NCBI RefSeq assembly: GCF_016599855.1
Contig: NZ_CP067041.1
Span: forward strand, 5,642,001-5,706,000
Direction: 5' to 3'
Length of the DNA stretch: 64,000 bases
From: Bradyrhizobium diazoefficiens
GTDB lineage: Bacteria > Pseudomonadota > Alphaproteobacteria > Rhizobiales > Xanthobacteraceae
Shown here: positions 46,231 through 56,300 of the stretch, piece by piece
How positions within the stretch are numbered: the first letter of the stretch is position 1
Layout of the letters: every line of letters begins with the position of its first letter
Notes under the pieces: generated by a model
What the model was told of the DNA's origin: nothing
What the model saw: the letters and a program-made list of their open reading frames with translations, nothing else
Databases searched by the model: none
Position numbers and translations under genes: made by a program

Positions 46231-46356
46231 GCGAAAACAACCCCATGCACAGTAGATGGGGAAGGTCCCGGATTGCGCTGCGCTCCATCCGGACTACGTG
46301 CGACGCGCTCTCCGCCGCTTGACCCGTCGGGCAAAACACCGGCAGAATGGCATCAT
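46231..46356 (-). repeat. Dispersed repeat family C, copy 2
   Basis: Inverse copy of 8060-8190. GCGAAAACAACCCCATGCAC begins it, 20 bases after the feoB stop, and TTGACCCGTCGGGCAAAACA closes it. Middle portion differs, containing a CGGATTGCGCTGCGCTCCAT module. A TTCCGTAG/CTACGGAA hairpin follows at 46363-46388. The remaining 46389-46507 before the KaiC-like gene holds no gene and presumably its promoter. Confidence 0.7.
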
Positions 46357-46507
46357 CGGAAATTCCGTAGCGGCCGTCTTCTACGGAACCCGGCGCCTTC
46401 CTCCGAGTTCCTTACCAGCATCCCTTATCGACCGGGGCCTTAGCCGCCAGTCGCGGGACCTTACCACCGATGACGCCCTGTTCGGGGTGAAAGCGTCAGG
46501 ACGTTCG

Positions 46508-48022
46508 ATGATCAGTAAACCCAGCACTGCTGAACACGGCGAACCCAAGGATTTGCCAAGGATTTCGACAGGCAGCGATGGGCTCGATGACATCCTGGGT
46601 GGCGGCCTCGATGCCAACCGCATGTATCTCTACGAGGGGCGGCCCGGCACCGGCAAGACCACCATAGCGCTGCAATTCCTCCTCAGGGGGGCGCGTGAGG
46701 GCGAACGAGTCCTCTATATCTCCCTCTCCGAGACCAAACGAGAGCTGAGCGTCGTCGCGCGCCGGCACGGCTGGTCGCTGGACGGCGTGGACATCTTCGA
46801 GCTGGTCCCGCCGGAGACGACGCTCGATCCAGATCGCGAGCTCACGGTCTTCCATCCCGCGGAAATGGAGCTGAGCGAAACCACCAATCTGATCTTCAAG
46901 GAGGTCGAACGGATCAATCCCACCCGTGTGGTGCTCGACAGCTTGTCCGAACTGCGCCTGCTTGCACAGAACCCGCTGCGCTACAGACGGCAGGTATTGG
47001 CGTTGAAACACTTCTTCACCAACCGCAATTGCACGGTCGTCCTGCTCGACGATCTGTCATCGTCCCAGGACGATCTGCAACTCCATTCGATCGCGCACGG
47101 CGTGGTGATGCTCGAACAGCTCGCCCTCGACTATGGCGCAGAGCGGCGCCGGCTTCGCGTGATCAAGATGCGGGGCATCCGGTTCCGCGGCGGCTTCCAC
47201 GATTTTACGATCTCGGAAGGAGGCTTGCGGATATTCCCCCGGCTCGTCGCCGCCGAACATCACAAGTCCTTTGCCGGTGAGCTCGTATCCGGAGGCATCG
47301 CCGAGCTCGACCAGCTCCTGGGCGGCGGCCTCGAGCGTGGCACCAACGCGCTTCTGCTCGGCTCCGCCGGCGTCGGCAAATCGTCGGTTGCGCTGACCTA
47401 TGCGATCGCGGCGGCCGAGCGTGGTGAGCACGCCGTGCTCTTCGCATTCGATGAAGGGCGCGGAACGGTCGAAGCACGAGCCCGGACGCTCGGTCTGCCT
47501 CTGCAAAAGCATCTCGATTCCGGAGGAATCCGATACCAGCAGATCGATCCCGCCGAATTGTCGCCCGGTGAGTTCGCGGCGACTCTCCGCCGCAGCGTCG
47601 AAGTCGACGACGCCCGCCTGATCGTTATCGATAGCCTGAACGGTTACCTGAATGCGATGCCGGACGAGCGATTTCTGATCCTGCAGATGCACGAGCTCCT
47701 GAGCTACCTCGCACAGCAGGGCGTGCTCACCATCCTGGTTCTCGCCCAGCACGGGCTCGTCGGCCCAATGGAAACGCCGCTCGACATCAGCTATCTGAGC
47801 GACGCAGTGCTGATGTTGCGCTACTTCGAGTTCGCCGGAACGGTGCGGCGCGCCTTGTCCGTCGTCAAGAAGCGCAGCGGCAATCACGAGCATAGCATCC
47901 GCGAGTTTCGGCTCGGCAGCACCGGCCTCAGGCTCGGGCCGCCCCTTCAGGAGTTCAGCGGCATCTTTTCCGGCAATCCGCGCTATACGGGCACAGTGCT
48001 CCCGGAAGGTACGACCGAATGA
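46508..48022 (+). CDS. KaiC-like circadian clock/RecA-family double ATPase
   Basis: 504 residues from ATG 46508 (AGGA six bases upstream). Two RecA-like halves: Walker A GRPGTGKT (44-51) and GSAGVGKS (285-292), each preceded by a conserved LDxxLGGGL block (26-34 and 267-275). Walker B-like strands VVLDSLSELR and LIVIDSLNGY. The Glu-Glu pair used for hydrolysis in classic KaiC is replaced by Ser-Glu in the first half and Asp-Glu in the second. The phosphosite segment reads DISYLSDAVLML (426-437), with Ser428-Tyr429 where cyanobacterial KaiC has Ser-Thr. Overlaps the kinase gene (ATGA). No kaiA or kaiB is in the window. Confidence 0.88.
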   Translation: MISKPSTAEHGEPKDLPRISTGSDGLDDILGGGLDANRMYLYEGRPGTGKTTIALQFLLRGAREGERVLYISLSETKRELSVVARRHGWSLDGVDIFELVPPETTLDPDRELTVFHPAEMELSETTNLIFKEVERINPTRVVLDSLSELRLLAQNPLRYRRQVLALKHFFTNRNCTVVLLDDLSSSQDDLQLHSIAHGVVMLEQLALDYGAERRRLRVIKMRGIRFRGGFHDFTISEGGLRIFPRLVAAEHHKSFAGELVSGGIAELDQLLGGGLERGTNALLLGSAGVGKSSVALTYAIAAAERGEHAVLFAFDEGRGTVEARARTLGLPLQKHLDSGGIRYQQIDPAELSPGEFAATLRRSVEVDDARLIVIDSLNGYLNAMPDERFLILQMHELLSYLAQQGVLTILVLAQHGLVGPMETPLDISYLSDAVLMLRYFEFAGTVRRALSVVKKRSGNHEHSIREFRLGSTGLRLGPPLQEFSGIFSGNPRYTGTVLPEGTTE

Positions 48023-49725
48023 GCACTGACCTGGATGGCCGCGTCCTCATTTTCGCCCCCATTGGTCGCGACGGAGCGGCCGCCGCCGAGCTCTTCCGCA
48101 GCTCGAATCTCGATGCGATCAACTGCCGAAGTCTTCCGGAACTTGTCACCGAGATGATCACGGGGGTCGGCGCGGTTCTCTTTGCCGAAGAAGGACTGTT
48201 CGGGAAAGACACGGGGCCGCTGGCACAATGGATCGCGGACCAGCCGCCATGGTCCGATCTCCCTTTCGTCATTCTCACCAGTCATCGCGAGCAGCCGGCG
48301 GTCGTCGCGTGGCGGCGCAGCATCGTCGAGCTTCTCCGCAATGTTTCGCTGCTCGAACGGCCGGTGCAACCGATCACCCTGACCAGCGCCATCCAGTCGG
48401 CGATGCGGGCACGGCGGCGCCAATACGAGATCCGGGCCCTGCTCGAGGCGCGCGAGCAGACCGCGCAGGAGCTCGAGAAGCTGGTGATCGAGCGGACGCG
48501 GGCGCTGAAGGAAGCCAACGAGCAGCTTCGCCTCGAAATGAACGAACGCGCCCGGGTCGAGGAGACGCTCCGCCAGGCCCAGAAGATCGAAGCCATCGGC
48601 CAGTTGACCGGCGGCGTGGCGCACGACTTCAACAATCTGCTGATGGTCATCTCCGGCGGCCTCGACATGCTCGACCGTCAGTCTGACCCAAACCGCCGTC
48701 GCCGCCTGATGGACGGGATGATTCAGGCCGCACAGCGCGGAGCCAGCCTGACCAGGCAGCTTCTTGCGTTCTCTCGGCGGCAGACGCTGCGGCCAGAGCC
48801 CGTCGATGTCGCCTCGCAGATGGGCGGCATGCGCGAACTGCTCGACCGAAGCCTGCGCGGCGACGTTCACGTCGAGTTCGATTTTCCGGACACGCTCTGG
48901 CCGGTGGAGGTCGATCCCGGCGAGCTCGAGCTCGTGATTCTCAACCTCGCGGTCAATGCCAGGGACGCAATGCCGAATGGCGGCACGATTATCGTGCGAG
49001 GAGAAAATCTCCCCGATTTGAACGACGAGCAGATCGTTGGCGACTACGTGCGCCTGTCCGTCGTCGATACCGGCGTCGGCATCAGGCCGGAGATCCTGTC
49101 GCGCGTTTTCGAGCCGTTTTTTACGACGAAGGAGGTCGGCAAGGGCTCGGGACTCGGGCTTGCCCAGGTCCACGGATTTGCCACGCAGTCACGGGGGACG
49201 GTTCGCATTCGATCGGAAGTCGGCCAAGGCACCAGCATGGAGCTTTACCTGCCGCGATCTCATAGCGTTCCGCCGAAGGAGCGGCACCTCGTCGAGCTCA
49301 ACATGGTGCGGCCGAAAAAGGACAACCACGGCAGAATCCTTCTGGTGGAGGACGATGACGAGGTTGCGTCGCTGGTGAGCGAGATGCTGGGACAGCTCGG
49401 CTACGAGGTCACCCGCGCGGCGAGCGCCGCCGCCGCGCTCGGTGCCCTGGCCGATGGCCGTGCTGTCGATCTCATCTTTTCCGACATCATGATGCCCGGC
49501 GGCATGAATGGGGTCGAGTTGGCGCGTGAAATCAAAAGAAGACGGAGCGACATCCCCATTCTTCTGACCAGCGGCTACTCCGAGGCCGCAATTCACGACG
49601 CCGAACTGGCCGGTATCCGGATTTTGCCGAAGCCCTATCATATCGACGAGCTAGCCGCGGCGCTCAGCGCGGTGAAGTCTGACCTCGGGCTCGACACGGG
49701 GTCCAAACGATCCAGCCGTTGCTGA
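48019..49725 (+). CDS. Hybrid histidine kinase/response regulator paired with KaiC
   Basis: 568 residues, no membrane segment. Residues 1-130 form a receiver-like or pseudo-receiver region ([11 protein letters not shown]...LPFVILTS). A coiled coil (about 135-190) leads to the HisKA box [11 protein letters not shown] (His202) and an HATPase with [10 protein letters not shown] (N box), DTGVGI (G1) and [12 protein letters not shown] (G2). A C-terminal receiver from about 435 carries [11 protein letters not shown] and the phospho-acceptor Asp in FSDIMMP. Start overlaps the KaiC-like gene stop, so output of the ATPase probably feeds this kinase. Confidence 0.9.
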   Translation: MSTDLDGRVLIFAPIGRDGAAAAELFRSSNLDAINCRSLPELVTEMITGVGAVLFAEEGLFGKDTGPLAQWIADQPPWSDLPFVILTSHREQPAVVAWRRSIVELLRNVSLLERPVQPITLTSAIQSAMRARRRQYEIRALLEAREQTAQELEKLVIERTRALKEANEQLRLEMNERARVEETLRQAQKIEAIGQLTGGVAHDFNNLLMVISGGLDMLDRQSDPNRRRRLMDGMIQAAQRGASLTRQLLAFSRRQTLRPEPVDVASQMGGMRELLDRSLRGDVHVEFDFPDTLWPVEVDPGELELVILNLAVNARDAMPNGGTIIVRGENLPDLNDEQIVGDYVRLSVVDTGVGIRPEILSRVFEPFFTTKEVGKGSGLGLAQVHGFATQSRGTVRIRSEVGQGTSMELYLPRSHSVPPKERHLVELNMVRPKKDNHGRILLVEDDDEVASLVSEMLGQLGYEVTRAASAAAALGALADGRAVDLIFSDIMMPGGMNGVELAREIKRRRSDIPILLTSGYSEAAIHDAELAGIRILPKPYHIDELAAALSAVKSDLGLDTGSKRSSRC

Positions 49726-49789
49726 TTCCGCGCGGTTTCGGATCGCGATATCGATCGACCACACGCATCGAGATCGGCTACCTGTCGCC

Positions 49790-50200
49790 ATGGATCACTT
49801 CAGCACCGACAGATTGACGGCCGAGATACTGCGCGAAGATCACCTCGCCGACATCGTCGCACTGCATCTCGATGCCGAGGTCTCTCGTTATCTCGCGGCG
49901 TGCGATCGGCCGAGGTCACGGAGACGGCGCGTTCGCCGGGCGCGCCGGAATCCGGCACATCCTGCTGGACGGGTGGACGAGATCGAGATCGCCTATACGT
50001 CCAAGCGCGAGTTCTGGGGCCAGGGACTTGGGAGTGAGATCGCGACTGCGCTGACGGATATCGGGCTGTCACGGCTGAAATTCCCGTCCCTGATCGGCCT
50101 GATTTTTGTCGCACATGGCGCATCGCGCCGCGTCCTGGAGAAATCGAACTACGTCCTCGAGAAGAGCACCAGACATCACGGCGAGGACGTCGTGATCTAA
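49790..50200 (+). pseudogene. Decayed GNAT acetyltransferase
   Basis: The opening residues DHFSTDRLTAEILREDHLAD and the closing FWGQGLGSEIATAL...RRVLEKSNYVLEKS belong to a GNAT acetyltransferase (RimJ-like). Between them the sequence is short by about 40 codons, and the piece FAGRAGIRHILLDG of the same fold lies in another frame (around 49940-49975). At least one deletion and two frameshifts are needed to join the parts, so the gene is broken although an open frame happens to span it. Confidence 0.7.
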
Positions 50201-50228
50201 TCGTATCCGGCAGTGAGAGCGCTCCACC

Positions 50229-50597
50229 TCAAGGCTCCATGGTATAGGAGCGCCCTGGTTCGAGCACATAGATAGTCAGGAAGCGGAGTGGACGCTCCGG
50301 GTCGCAATTGCGAAACAGCGTGTGGGGAAGATCCGCCCGGTCCTGTAACGTCTCGCCCGCGCGATATTGTCTCGGCTCGTCGCTGCCATAGGCCGACTCG
50401 GCAACGCCTTCGACGATGTAGACCGCGCCCGCGACGGGATGGCGGTGAAGCGGAGCGACGCCGCCGGGCGGATAGGTGACCTCGACGACCATGAGCTCGT
50501 GATTGCCGGGCATCGGAAGACGTTCGAGAACCTTACGGGTAACACCGGCAAAGCCTGCCTGTTGAGCGCCTGCCTTGCCGTCGGGACGTTCAACCAT
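50229..50597 (-). CDS. Cupin-domain protein
   Basis: 122 residues in a single beta-barrel. The first cupin motif reads PPGGVAPLHRHPVAGAVYIVEG, with the His-x-His and the later Glu; the second includes LPHTLFRN with the third His. The metal ligands are therefore largely present. Cytoplasmic, no signal peptide. Substrate unknown. Single gene, convergent with the GNAT remnant. Confidence 0.85.
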   Translation of the reverse strand: MVERPDGKAGAQQAGFAGVTRKVLERLPMPGNHELMVVEVTYPPGGVAPLHRHPVAGAVYIVEGVAESAYGSDEPRQYRAGETLQDRADLPHTLFRNCDPERPLRFLTIYVLEPGRSYTMEP

Positions 50598-50744
50598 GGA
50601 GCCCCCTTTCGTCGACCCGAGACTTGTAAGCTGCTTTATTTATAATCTTCGCCGGGCCACGCCGCCATGCGCGATCGGACCTGCAAATTTGCTTCCACTC
50701 GGATTTAAATGGCGTTCCCGCAATCGGCTGTCTATGGTCTGCTC

Positions 50745-51107
50745 ATGTCGCGCCTGCTATGTCTTCTTGTTGCTGTCATCCTCTCGCTGCTGCCAGTCGT
50801 CGCGCCGGCTGCATCCGTCGCAAAAAAGCCAAGGCAAAGCTGGCATGGCTACGGCTTCCTGCCGGGCTATCGCCAGCCGCTGAGCAACAGCCAGCCGCTC
50901 TACGCGCAGAAAAACGGCTTTCGGCGCTACGCGCGCGAAAACCAGCGCCTCTGGTATATCGATCGCGTGCCAGTCTATTACCGCTACTGGGACGGCGAAT
51001 GGCACTATTTCGGCCGGCCCGGCTTCGGCGGCTCCCGCTACAATGGCGGCAGCTTCGGTCCGTGCTGGACGCGGACGCCGATCGGCGCGATCTGGAATTG
51101 CGGCTGA
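50745..51107 (+). CDS. Hypothetical secreted protein
   Basis: 120 residues from ATG 50745; an in-frame ATG at 50709 would add twelve. Signal peptide LLCLLVAVILSLLPVVAPAA, then a basic, aromatic-rich mature part (RRYARENQRLWYID, VYYRYWDGEWHYFGRPG) and a C-terminal pair of Cys (GPCWTRT, IWNCG) that could form a disulphide. Many Tyr, Trp, Gly and Arg. I do not recognise a family. Confidence 0.65.
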   Translation: MSRLLCLLVAVILSLLPVVAPAASVAKKPRQSWHGYGFLPGYRQPLSNSQPLYAQKNGFRRYARENQRLWYIDRVPVYYRYWDGEWHYFGRPGFGGSRYNGGSFGPCWTRTPIGAIWNCG

Positions 51108-51147
51108 GCGCGCTTCTACCGCTCCCGATGGCAGGGCAATCGAATAT

Positions 51148-51322
51148 GCATGTTAACGACCTGAGCGCGCGCCTCGTCCTTCGAGCCGACCGCTCCGCGC
51201 TCCCTCAGGATGAGGCTAAGCGGCATCCTTGTGTGCTGAAACTGCTGCCGCGGATTCCATCCTCATCCTGAGGGCCCGCTAAAGGCGGGCGTCTCGAAGG
51301 ATAGCCGCAGGAAGCTGCTTCC
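51148..51322 (+). repeat. Long inverted repeat B, left copy
   Basis: About 175 bases that recur as the reverse complement at 52994-53172. Shared blocks include CTGAGCGCGCGCCTCGTCCT, AGGCTAAGCGGCAT, GCTGAAACTGCTGCCGCG and CCTGAGGGCCCGCTAAAGGC. It contains nested hairpins (CCCGCTAAAGGCGGG). Together the copies bracket the two-gene segment 51370-52761. Confidence 0.85.
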
Positions 51323-51369
51323 GAGGAGGAAGGCCAGCTGCGCGAACGCGCAGCCTGTAAGGATTGCTC

Positions 51370-51612
51370 TTACCTGAAGTACCCCAGCACGAGATCGGTA
51401 TCCGCATTGGCGGCGACCGTGCCGTTCAGCTCGGCGTCGATGACGCGGCGGCAGGCTTCGATCGCGGCGTGGTCGCCGAGATCGTTGGCGGCTTCCAGCA
51501 CGAGCCACGCGGCGTCGACCGTCGCCTTCTCCGGAGCCGATCCAGTCTCGACGGCGAGGTTCTTGTGGAGGCTCTTGTTCTTGCGAATTGCGGTGCCGAA
51601 TTGAGGTAACAT
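51370..51612 (-). CDS. Hypothetical 80-residue protein partnered with DUF2336 gene
   Basis: 80 residues with a GGGAG ribosome site seven bases before the ATG. Mostly helical: VDAAWLVLEAANDLGDHAAIEACRRVIDAEL resembles the small Rhizobiales proteins of unknown function. It starts 24 bases after the DUF2336 gene, so the pair is probably one transcript, both inside the inverted repeats. Confidence 0.65.
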   Translation of the reverse strand: MLPQFGTAIRKNKSLHKNLAVETGSAPEKATVDAAWLVLEAANDLGDHAAIEACRRVIDAELNGTVAANADTDLVLGYFR

Positions 51613-51636
51613 TGCGAATACTCCCTCGATTTCCCG

Positions 51637-52761
51637 TCAGTGAACCTGGAGCTCGGGCTGACGACCCGTCGCGGGATCGGTGCCGGCGCTGTTCTTGCGC
51701 GACTGGTAGAATTTCAAGATGCTGCGTGAGGTCTCGATGTTGAGCCGGCCGAAGTCGCGCTCGTTGTCGTGGAGCTCGCGCCCCGTGATCAGATGATCCT
51801 TGGCACCGAGGAACAACAGCGACATCGTCGTCTCCCAGGAGAAGTCGAGCGCCTTGCACAGCACCAGGATCATCTCGCGGTTGCGGTCCATCAGCGCGCG
51901 CTCGATCACGTCGACCGGCAGCGAGGACAACAGCGACAGGCCGATCTGCACCTCGTCGAAGCGGTGCTGACGCGCATAGTTCGAGATCGAGACCTGGTTG
52001 AGGTTGCCCTGCCGGTACTGCGTCGTCACCACGCGCTTGGCGACGAAATAGCTGCGCGACGACGGGCCGAACTTGGATTGAAGATCGCCGGTGACCCCGG
52101 TCACCGAGCTCTGGATCTGAGACATCATCTCCGGACGCTCGGTCTCGAGCCGGCGGCGGACGTCTTCCGACGCCTTGGAGATGAGCTGCTGGAAGATATG
52201 ACGCGGCACGTCCTTGCGCAGGCCGAGCTGCTCCGCGAGGATCGAATCGCCCTCGGCGCGCCGGACCATGTGCAGCAGGCCCGAGCCGGAGAATCGCGCG
52301 CCCTCGTTCCTGGCGACCGCGGTGACAACCTCCTGGTTACCACGCTTGACGAGCACGTCAGTCACGGCCTCGCCGATCGCCTCACGCTGGGAGATCGCGA
52401 GCAGGTGCGCCTGGCCCTTGGTCATGGCGCTCTCGACCAGCACCTTCTCGTCGATCCGGGTCGAGTCGCGCAGCACGGGGCCCGCGACCTCGATCTCGTC
52501 GTCCAGAGCGAGCTTCTCGATCACGTTGAGCGGAGCGTGATCGCAGCCCGCCATCAATTCGGAGAGCTGCGCCCGCGCGGCGACCTCGATCTCGGCGGCA
52601 AGCCGGCCGATGACCTCGCCGAACATGCTGATCTCGTCGTCGACGTAACGGCCTGTGATCAGGAGATCGGTCGCATGCCACAATGCCTTCGCCCGGCTTT
52701 CGTCCGTGCCGCGCGCGATTGCGTCGTCCAGATCCTGTAGAAGCGTTTTCGCCCCGTTCAT
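51637..52761 (-). CDS. DUF2336 domain protein
   Basis: 374 residues, soluble and fully helical. The repeats (IEKLALDDEIEVAGPVLRD, AVARNEGARFSGSGLLHMVRRA, LLSSLPVDVIERALMDRN) follow the HEAT-like pattern of DUF2336, a family of alphaproteobacteria of unknown function, often linked in the literature with cell-cycle or motility genes; no such genes are adjacent here. First gene of a two-gene unit. Confidence 0.85.
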   Translation of the reverse strand: MNGAKTLLQDLDDAIARGTDESRAKALWHATDLLITGRYVDDEISMFGEVIGRLAAEIEVAARAQLSELMAGCDHAPLNVIEKLALDDEIEVAGPVLRDSTRIDEKVLVESAMTKGQAHLLAISQREAIGEAVTDVLVKRGNQEVVTAVARNEGARFSGSGLLHMVRRAEGDSILAEQLGLRKDVPRHIFQQLISKASEDVRRRLETERPEMMSQIQSSVTGVTGDLQSKFGPSSRSYFVAKRVVTTQYRQGNLNQVSISNYARQHRFDEVQIGLSLLSSLPVDVIERALMDRNREMILVLCKALDFSWETTMSLLFLGAKDHLITGRELHDNERDFGRLNIETSRSILKFYQSRKNSAGTDPATGRQPELQVH

Positions 52762-52993
52762 CTCGATAACCCCAGTTCTTGGAATCCAAGTTCTTGGCGA
52801 GCCATCCTGCTTGTGCGGGCAAGACGCCGAATTCCTCTTCGAACAACCCTAGAGATCAAACGCGAGAAACCAGTAAAGTCGGCAGTTCAGTTTTGCCGAC
52901 GAGAATTCGTTCAAATGCGAGCGAATGTGGTTACCAGCGCGCAATGCGGAAGGTGCGCTCCCTCCCCCGCTTGCGGGCAGGGCTATCGCATAT

Positions 52994-53172
52994 GGAAGCG
53001 GCTTCCCTGCGGCTATCCTTCGAGACGCCCGCCTTTAGCGGGCCCTCAGGATGAGGACAGAGTACGCGGCAGCAGTTTCAGCAGGCAAAGATGCCGCTTA
53101 GCCTCGTCCTGAGGAGACCGCGGAAGCGGTCGTCTCGAAGGACGAGGCGCGCGCTCAGGCTATCAAACATGC
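52994..53172 (-). repeat. Long inverted repeat B, right copy
   Basis: Reverse complement of 51148-51322 with few differences and an extra hairpin variant CCGCGGAAGCGG. Its own flanks are also mutually inverted: GGCTATCGCATATGG just left and CCATATGCGATCGCC just right, so it seems to have landed inside another palindromic repeat. No gene in 52762-53347. Confidence 0.85.
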
Positions 53173-53190
53173 CATATGCGATCGCCCTGC

Positions 53191-53292
53191 GCTTGCGGGA
53201 GAGGGTCGGGGAGAGGGTGTCTCCACAACTGGACAATCCCCCCAGAGGAGAGAACCCTAACCCGGCGCTCCGCGCCGACCTCTCCCGCAAGC
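53191..53292. repeat. Inverted repeat family D downstream of the AsmA-like gene
   Basis: Perfect 14-base arms GCTTGCGGGAGAGG (53191-53204) and CCTCTCCCGCAAGC (53279-53292). A related CCCGCTTGCGGGCAGGG stretch lies at about 52963. Another REP-like module of the type common in this genus. It lies beyond the 3' end of the AsmA-like gene. Confidence 0.7.
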
Positions 53293-53347
53293 AAGCGGGA
53301 GAGGTAAGAGGAGCCCGCGGCTCGATCTCACCAAGACAAGTTCGCCC

Positions 53348-56300
53348 TTACGGATTCGACGGCGTCAGGACCAGCGGCGGCTTCGGCCGGGGCCTTGCCG
53401 GCGGTGGGCCCGGGGCCGGCCGCACGTCGATCGGCGGCGGCAGGGGCGCGGCTTGCTGGCTTGCAAGCGGCGGGCTCGGCACCGCGGGGGCGGCAAGCGG
53501 CGCCTTCGGTGTCGGCGCGGCCTTGGGCTCAACCCTGACCTTCGGCGGCGCGCGGCGCGGATCGCGGCCGGGCATCGGCACGTCGGTCAGCGCCGGCTCC
53601 GGCACGGGCTCAGGCGAGACCAGGGTCGGCAGCGCGGTAGTCGCCGGCGGCGGCTCGCCGCGCTCGATGGCGTCGAGCCTTCGCGTCTCGCGATCGATCG
53701 TGCGCACCGCAAGCCACGACGACAGCGGCGTGACGTCGACGGTACGGCTGAGCTTGTCGGGGGGACCTGCCGCAAACAGCTGGATCTCCGGCGGCGCGCC
53801 GGAGAGGCCGGTCATGATCGGCGTCAGGCTGGCGCGGATATCGGCCTGATCGGCCGGAATGTCGTAACCGCCGGAGACGATGGCGCGGGCGTTCTTCGCC
53901 TCCAGCGGAGTCGCACCGACGCGCAGGCGGCCGTCGCGGATCGTGAACGCGATTTGCGCGGAGGCGACCGCGATAGGGCCGGCCGACAGCGCGGGCTCGA
54001 CTAACTGACGCAGCCGGTTGTCGTCGCTGACCTGCCCGGCGTCGCTGGCGCGGATGGCGATCTCGAAGGCGCGCGGATTGAGGCCTGAGATCTCAGCCGA
54101 GTCCAGCGTCACCGTGCCGTTGCCGGCGAGCGCACCGGTCAGGGCCGAGACGCTGCGGCCCTGGCTCGTCAGCGTCATCTGCATCGAGGCGCGTCCCTTC
54201 CGGACGGCGAGATCACGGTAATGCAGCGATGCCGTATCGACATTGGTGAGATCGAGATGCGCGTTCAGCGCCAGACCGTTGGCGCCGTCGCGCGCATCGA
54301 GGCTTGCGCTCATCTCGCCGCCGCCAACGCCGCCCTTGAGCGCATCGAGCGCGAGCGACTGGCCGTCGCTCCTGATCGTGCCGCTGAAGGGACGCATCTC
54401 GATTCCGTCAGGCAGGCTGCCGCGCAAGGCCTGGAACACGATGCGGCCGCGCCAGCCACTGATAAGTCCTGCACCGAGCGGCTCACCGCTGTCACGCCCG
54501 GCGGCGCCAATTGCAAGCGCGAGCGCGGGCATCAGATCGAGCGTGTCGAGCCCGACTTCGCCGTCAACGCTCCTCTCCTGATCCAGCGTCACGGCGACAT
54601 GGCCGCGCAGATGCGAGCTAGAGGCGGTGCCGTCGAGATCGTCGAAGGTCAGGCGATTGCCTGATAGCGTGAGGCGGGAGGACAGGCTGACATTCTGCGC
54701 CGATTTATCGGCCGGGCTGGTCCCGAACAGCGGCGCCAGATTGGCGTTGCGCACGCGCAGATTCACGTTGGCCTTCGGCTCCGGCGCCGACAAGTCGACG
54801 CTGCCGTTGGCATCCGCATCCAGCCCGCCGCCGCTGAGCTTTGCGTTCAGTTGCAAAGGCCGTCGCCCCGCGCCGCTCAGCTTACCCTCGATCTGCGAGG
54901 CCCCGTCGCCTGCAGCGACCATGCGATCGAGCCCGAGCAGCGCCGTCAGCGAAGCGGCTTGCGGCGTCGATATTTTCGACTCCAGCGTGAAGTCGCTGTT
55001 GCGCAAACGTTCGATGTCGATGCCGTTGATGGCCGCCACCGGCGTCTGCGCGGCGAGCGTCGCGGTGGCCTTGAGCTGCGGCGCATCGAGCTCGATCACG
55101 ACGCGCGCGTCGCTGCGATCGGCATGTTCGGCGTTCTTGTCGAGGCTGAGGTCGAGCCTCAATCGCGTCGCGCCGGGCAGCGGCGCGATCGCATCGAAGC
55201 GTGCCCGCACCGCAGGCGCAATCGGCTCGAGCAGCGCAGTGAGATCGCGCAGCGAATTGGCCGACGATTTCAGCGCGAGCTTGCCGGTGGCCCTGGTGCG
55301 ATCAAAACTGCCGCTCGCCTCCGTGATCACGCCGCTGGCCTGGCCGAACCGCAACTGCTCCAGCGACAGTGAGGTCGGACCGTAATCGAGCTTGGCCGCG
55401 AACGGCCGCAACTCCTGTCCCGCCGAGATCGCGCGACCAATGTCGAGCGATAGCTTTGCCTCCTCCGGCCATTCGCCCTGCGGGCCGGCGAGCGCGCGGA
55501 GAAAACTCGCGGCAGCATCGAGGTCGAGACGGTCCGCCCTCAGGTCGGCATCGATCCGCGAGCCTTTGCTGGCGCCGGTCTGCACGAAGGCAATGCGGCC
55601 CTCGACCGCACCGCCCTCGATCTCGGCTTTCATCCTGTCGATGGCGAGATGGTTGGCGGCGATCGTCACGTCGCCGTCAAGCCGCAGCGGCCGGGTGCTG
55701 CGCCTGATCACCTCGCTGCGGCCCTGGAGCCAGGCCACCAGCGTATCGGGATCGGAGGACTGCACGCTGAGGCGGCCGCTAAAACTGTCGGCGCCGGGCG
55801 TGGCCCCATTGAGCGAAAGCTGCGTCATGCCGGGCGCGCGCAGCTCGAGCCGCTGGAAGGTCCAGGACCGGCCGTCGGTCTGAAGCTCGGTCGTGATGTT
55901 CTGGAGCGGACGGCCGCCCAGCATGATCTGGTCGGAGTTGAACTCGATCTGCGCCGGGATCGGCGCCTGCGGAATCGCCGCAAGGCCGGCGCGCAATGCC
56001 GGCAAGATGCGCAGCGGCTCGGCATCGTCGCGGCCGGCGAGCTTGTCGGCGTCGACCTGCCGCGCCGACAGCGCCGCGCGGAGCAGCGGCGAGGCGCCGA
56101 ACCTGAGGTCGCCGACACCGCCGACCTTGAGCGCGGCGTCTTCCGCGCCAAAGCTTGCGTCGATCTGGTCGAACTTGGCGCCGGCCGGATCGGCCTTGAG
56201 TTTTGCGGTGAGCTTCCACGGCACCGGTCCCGGCTCGCCCGGTTTCTTGGTCGGCGGCACCGCCAGCGTGAGCGCGCCGTCGAATTTCGGCAGGCGGTTG

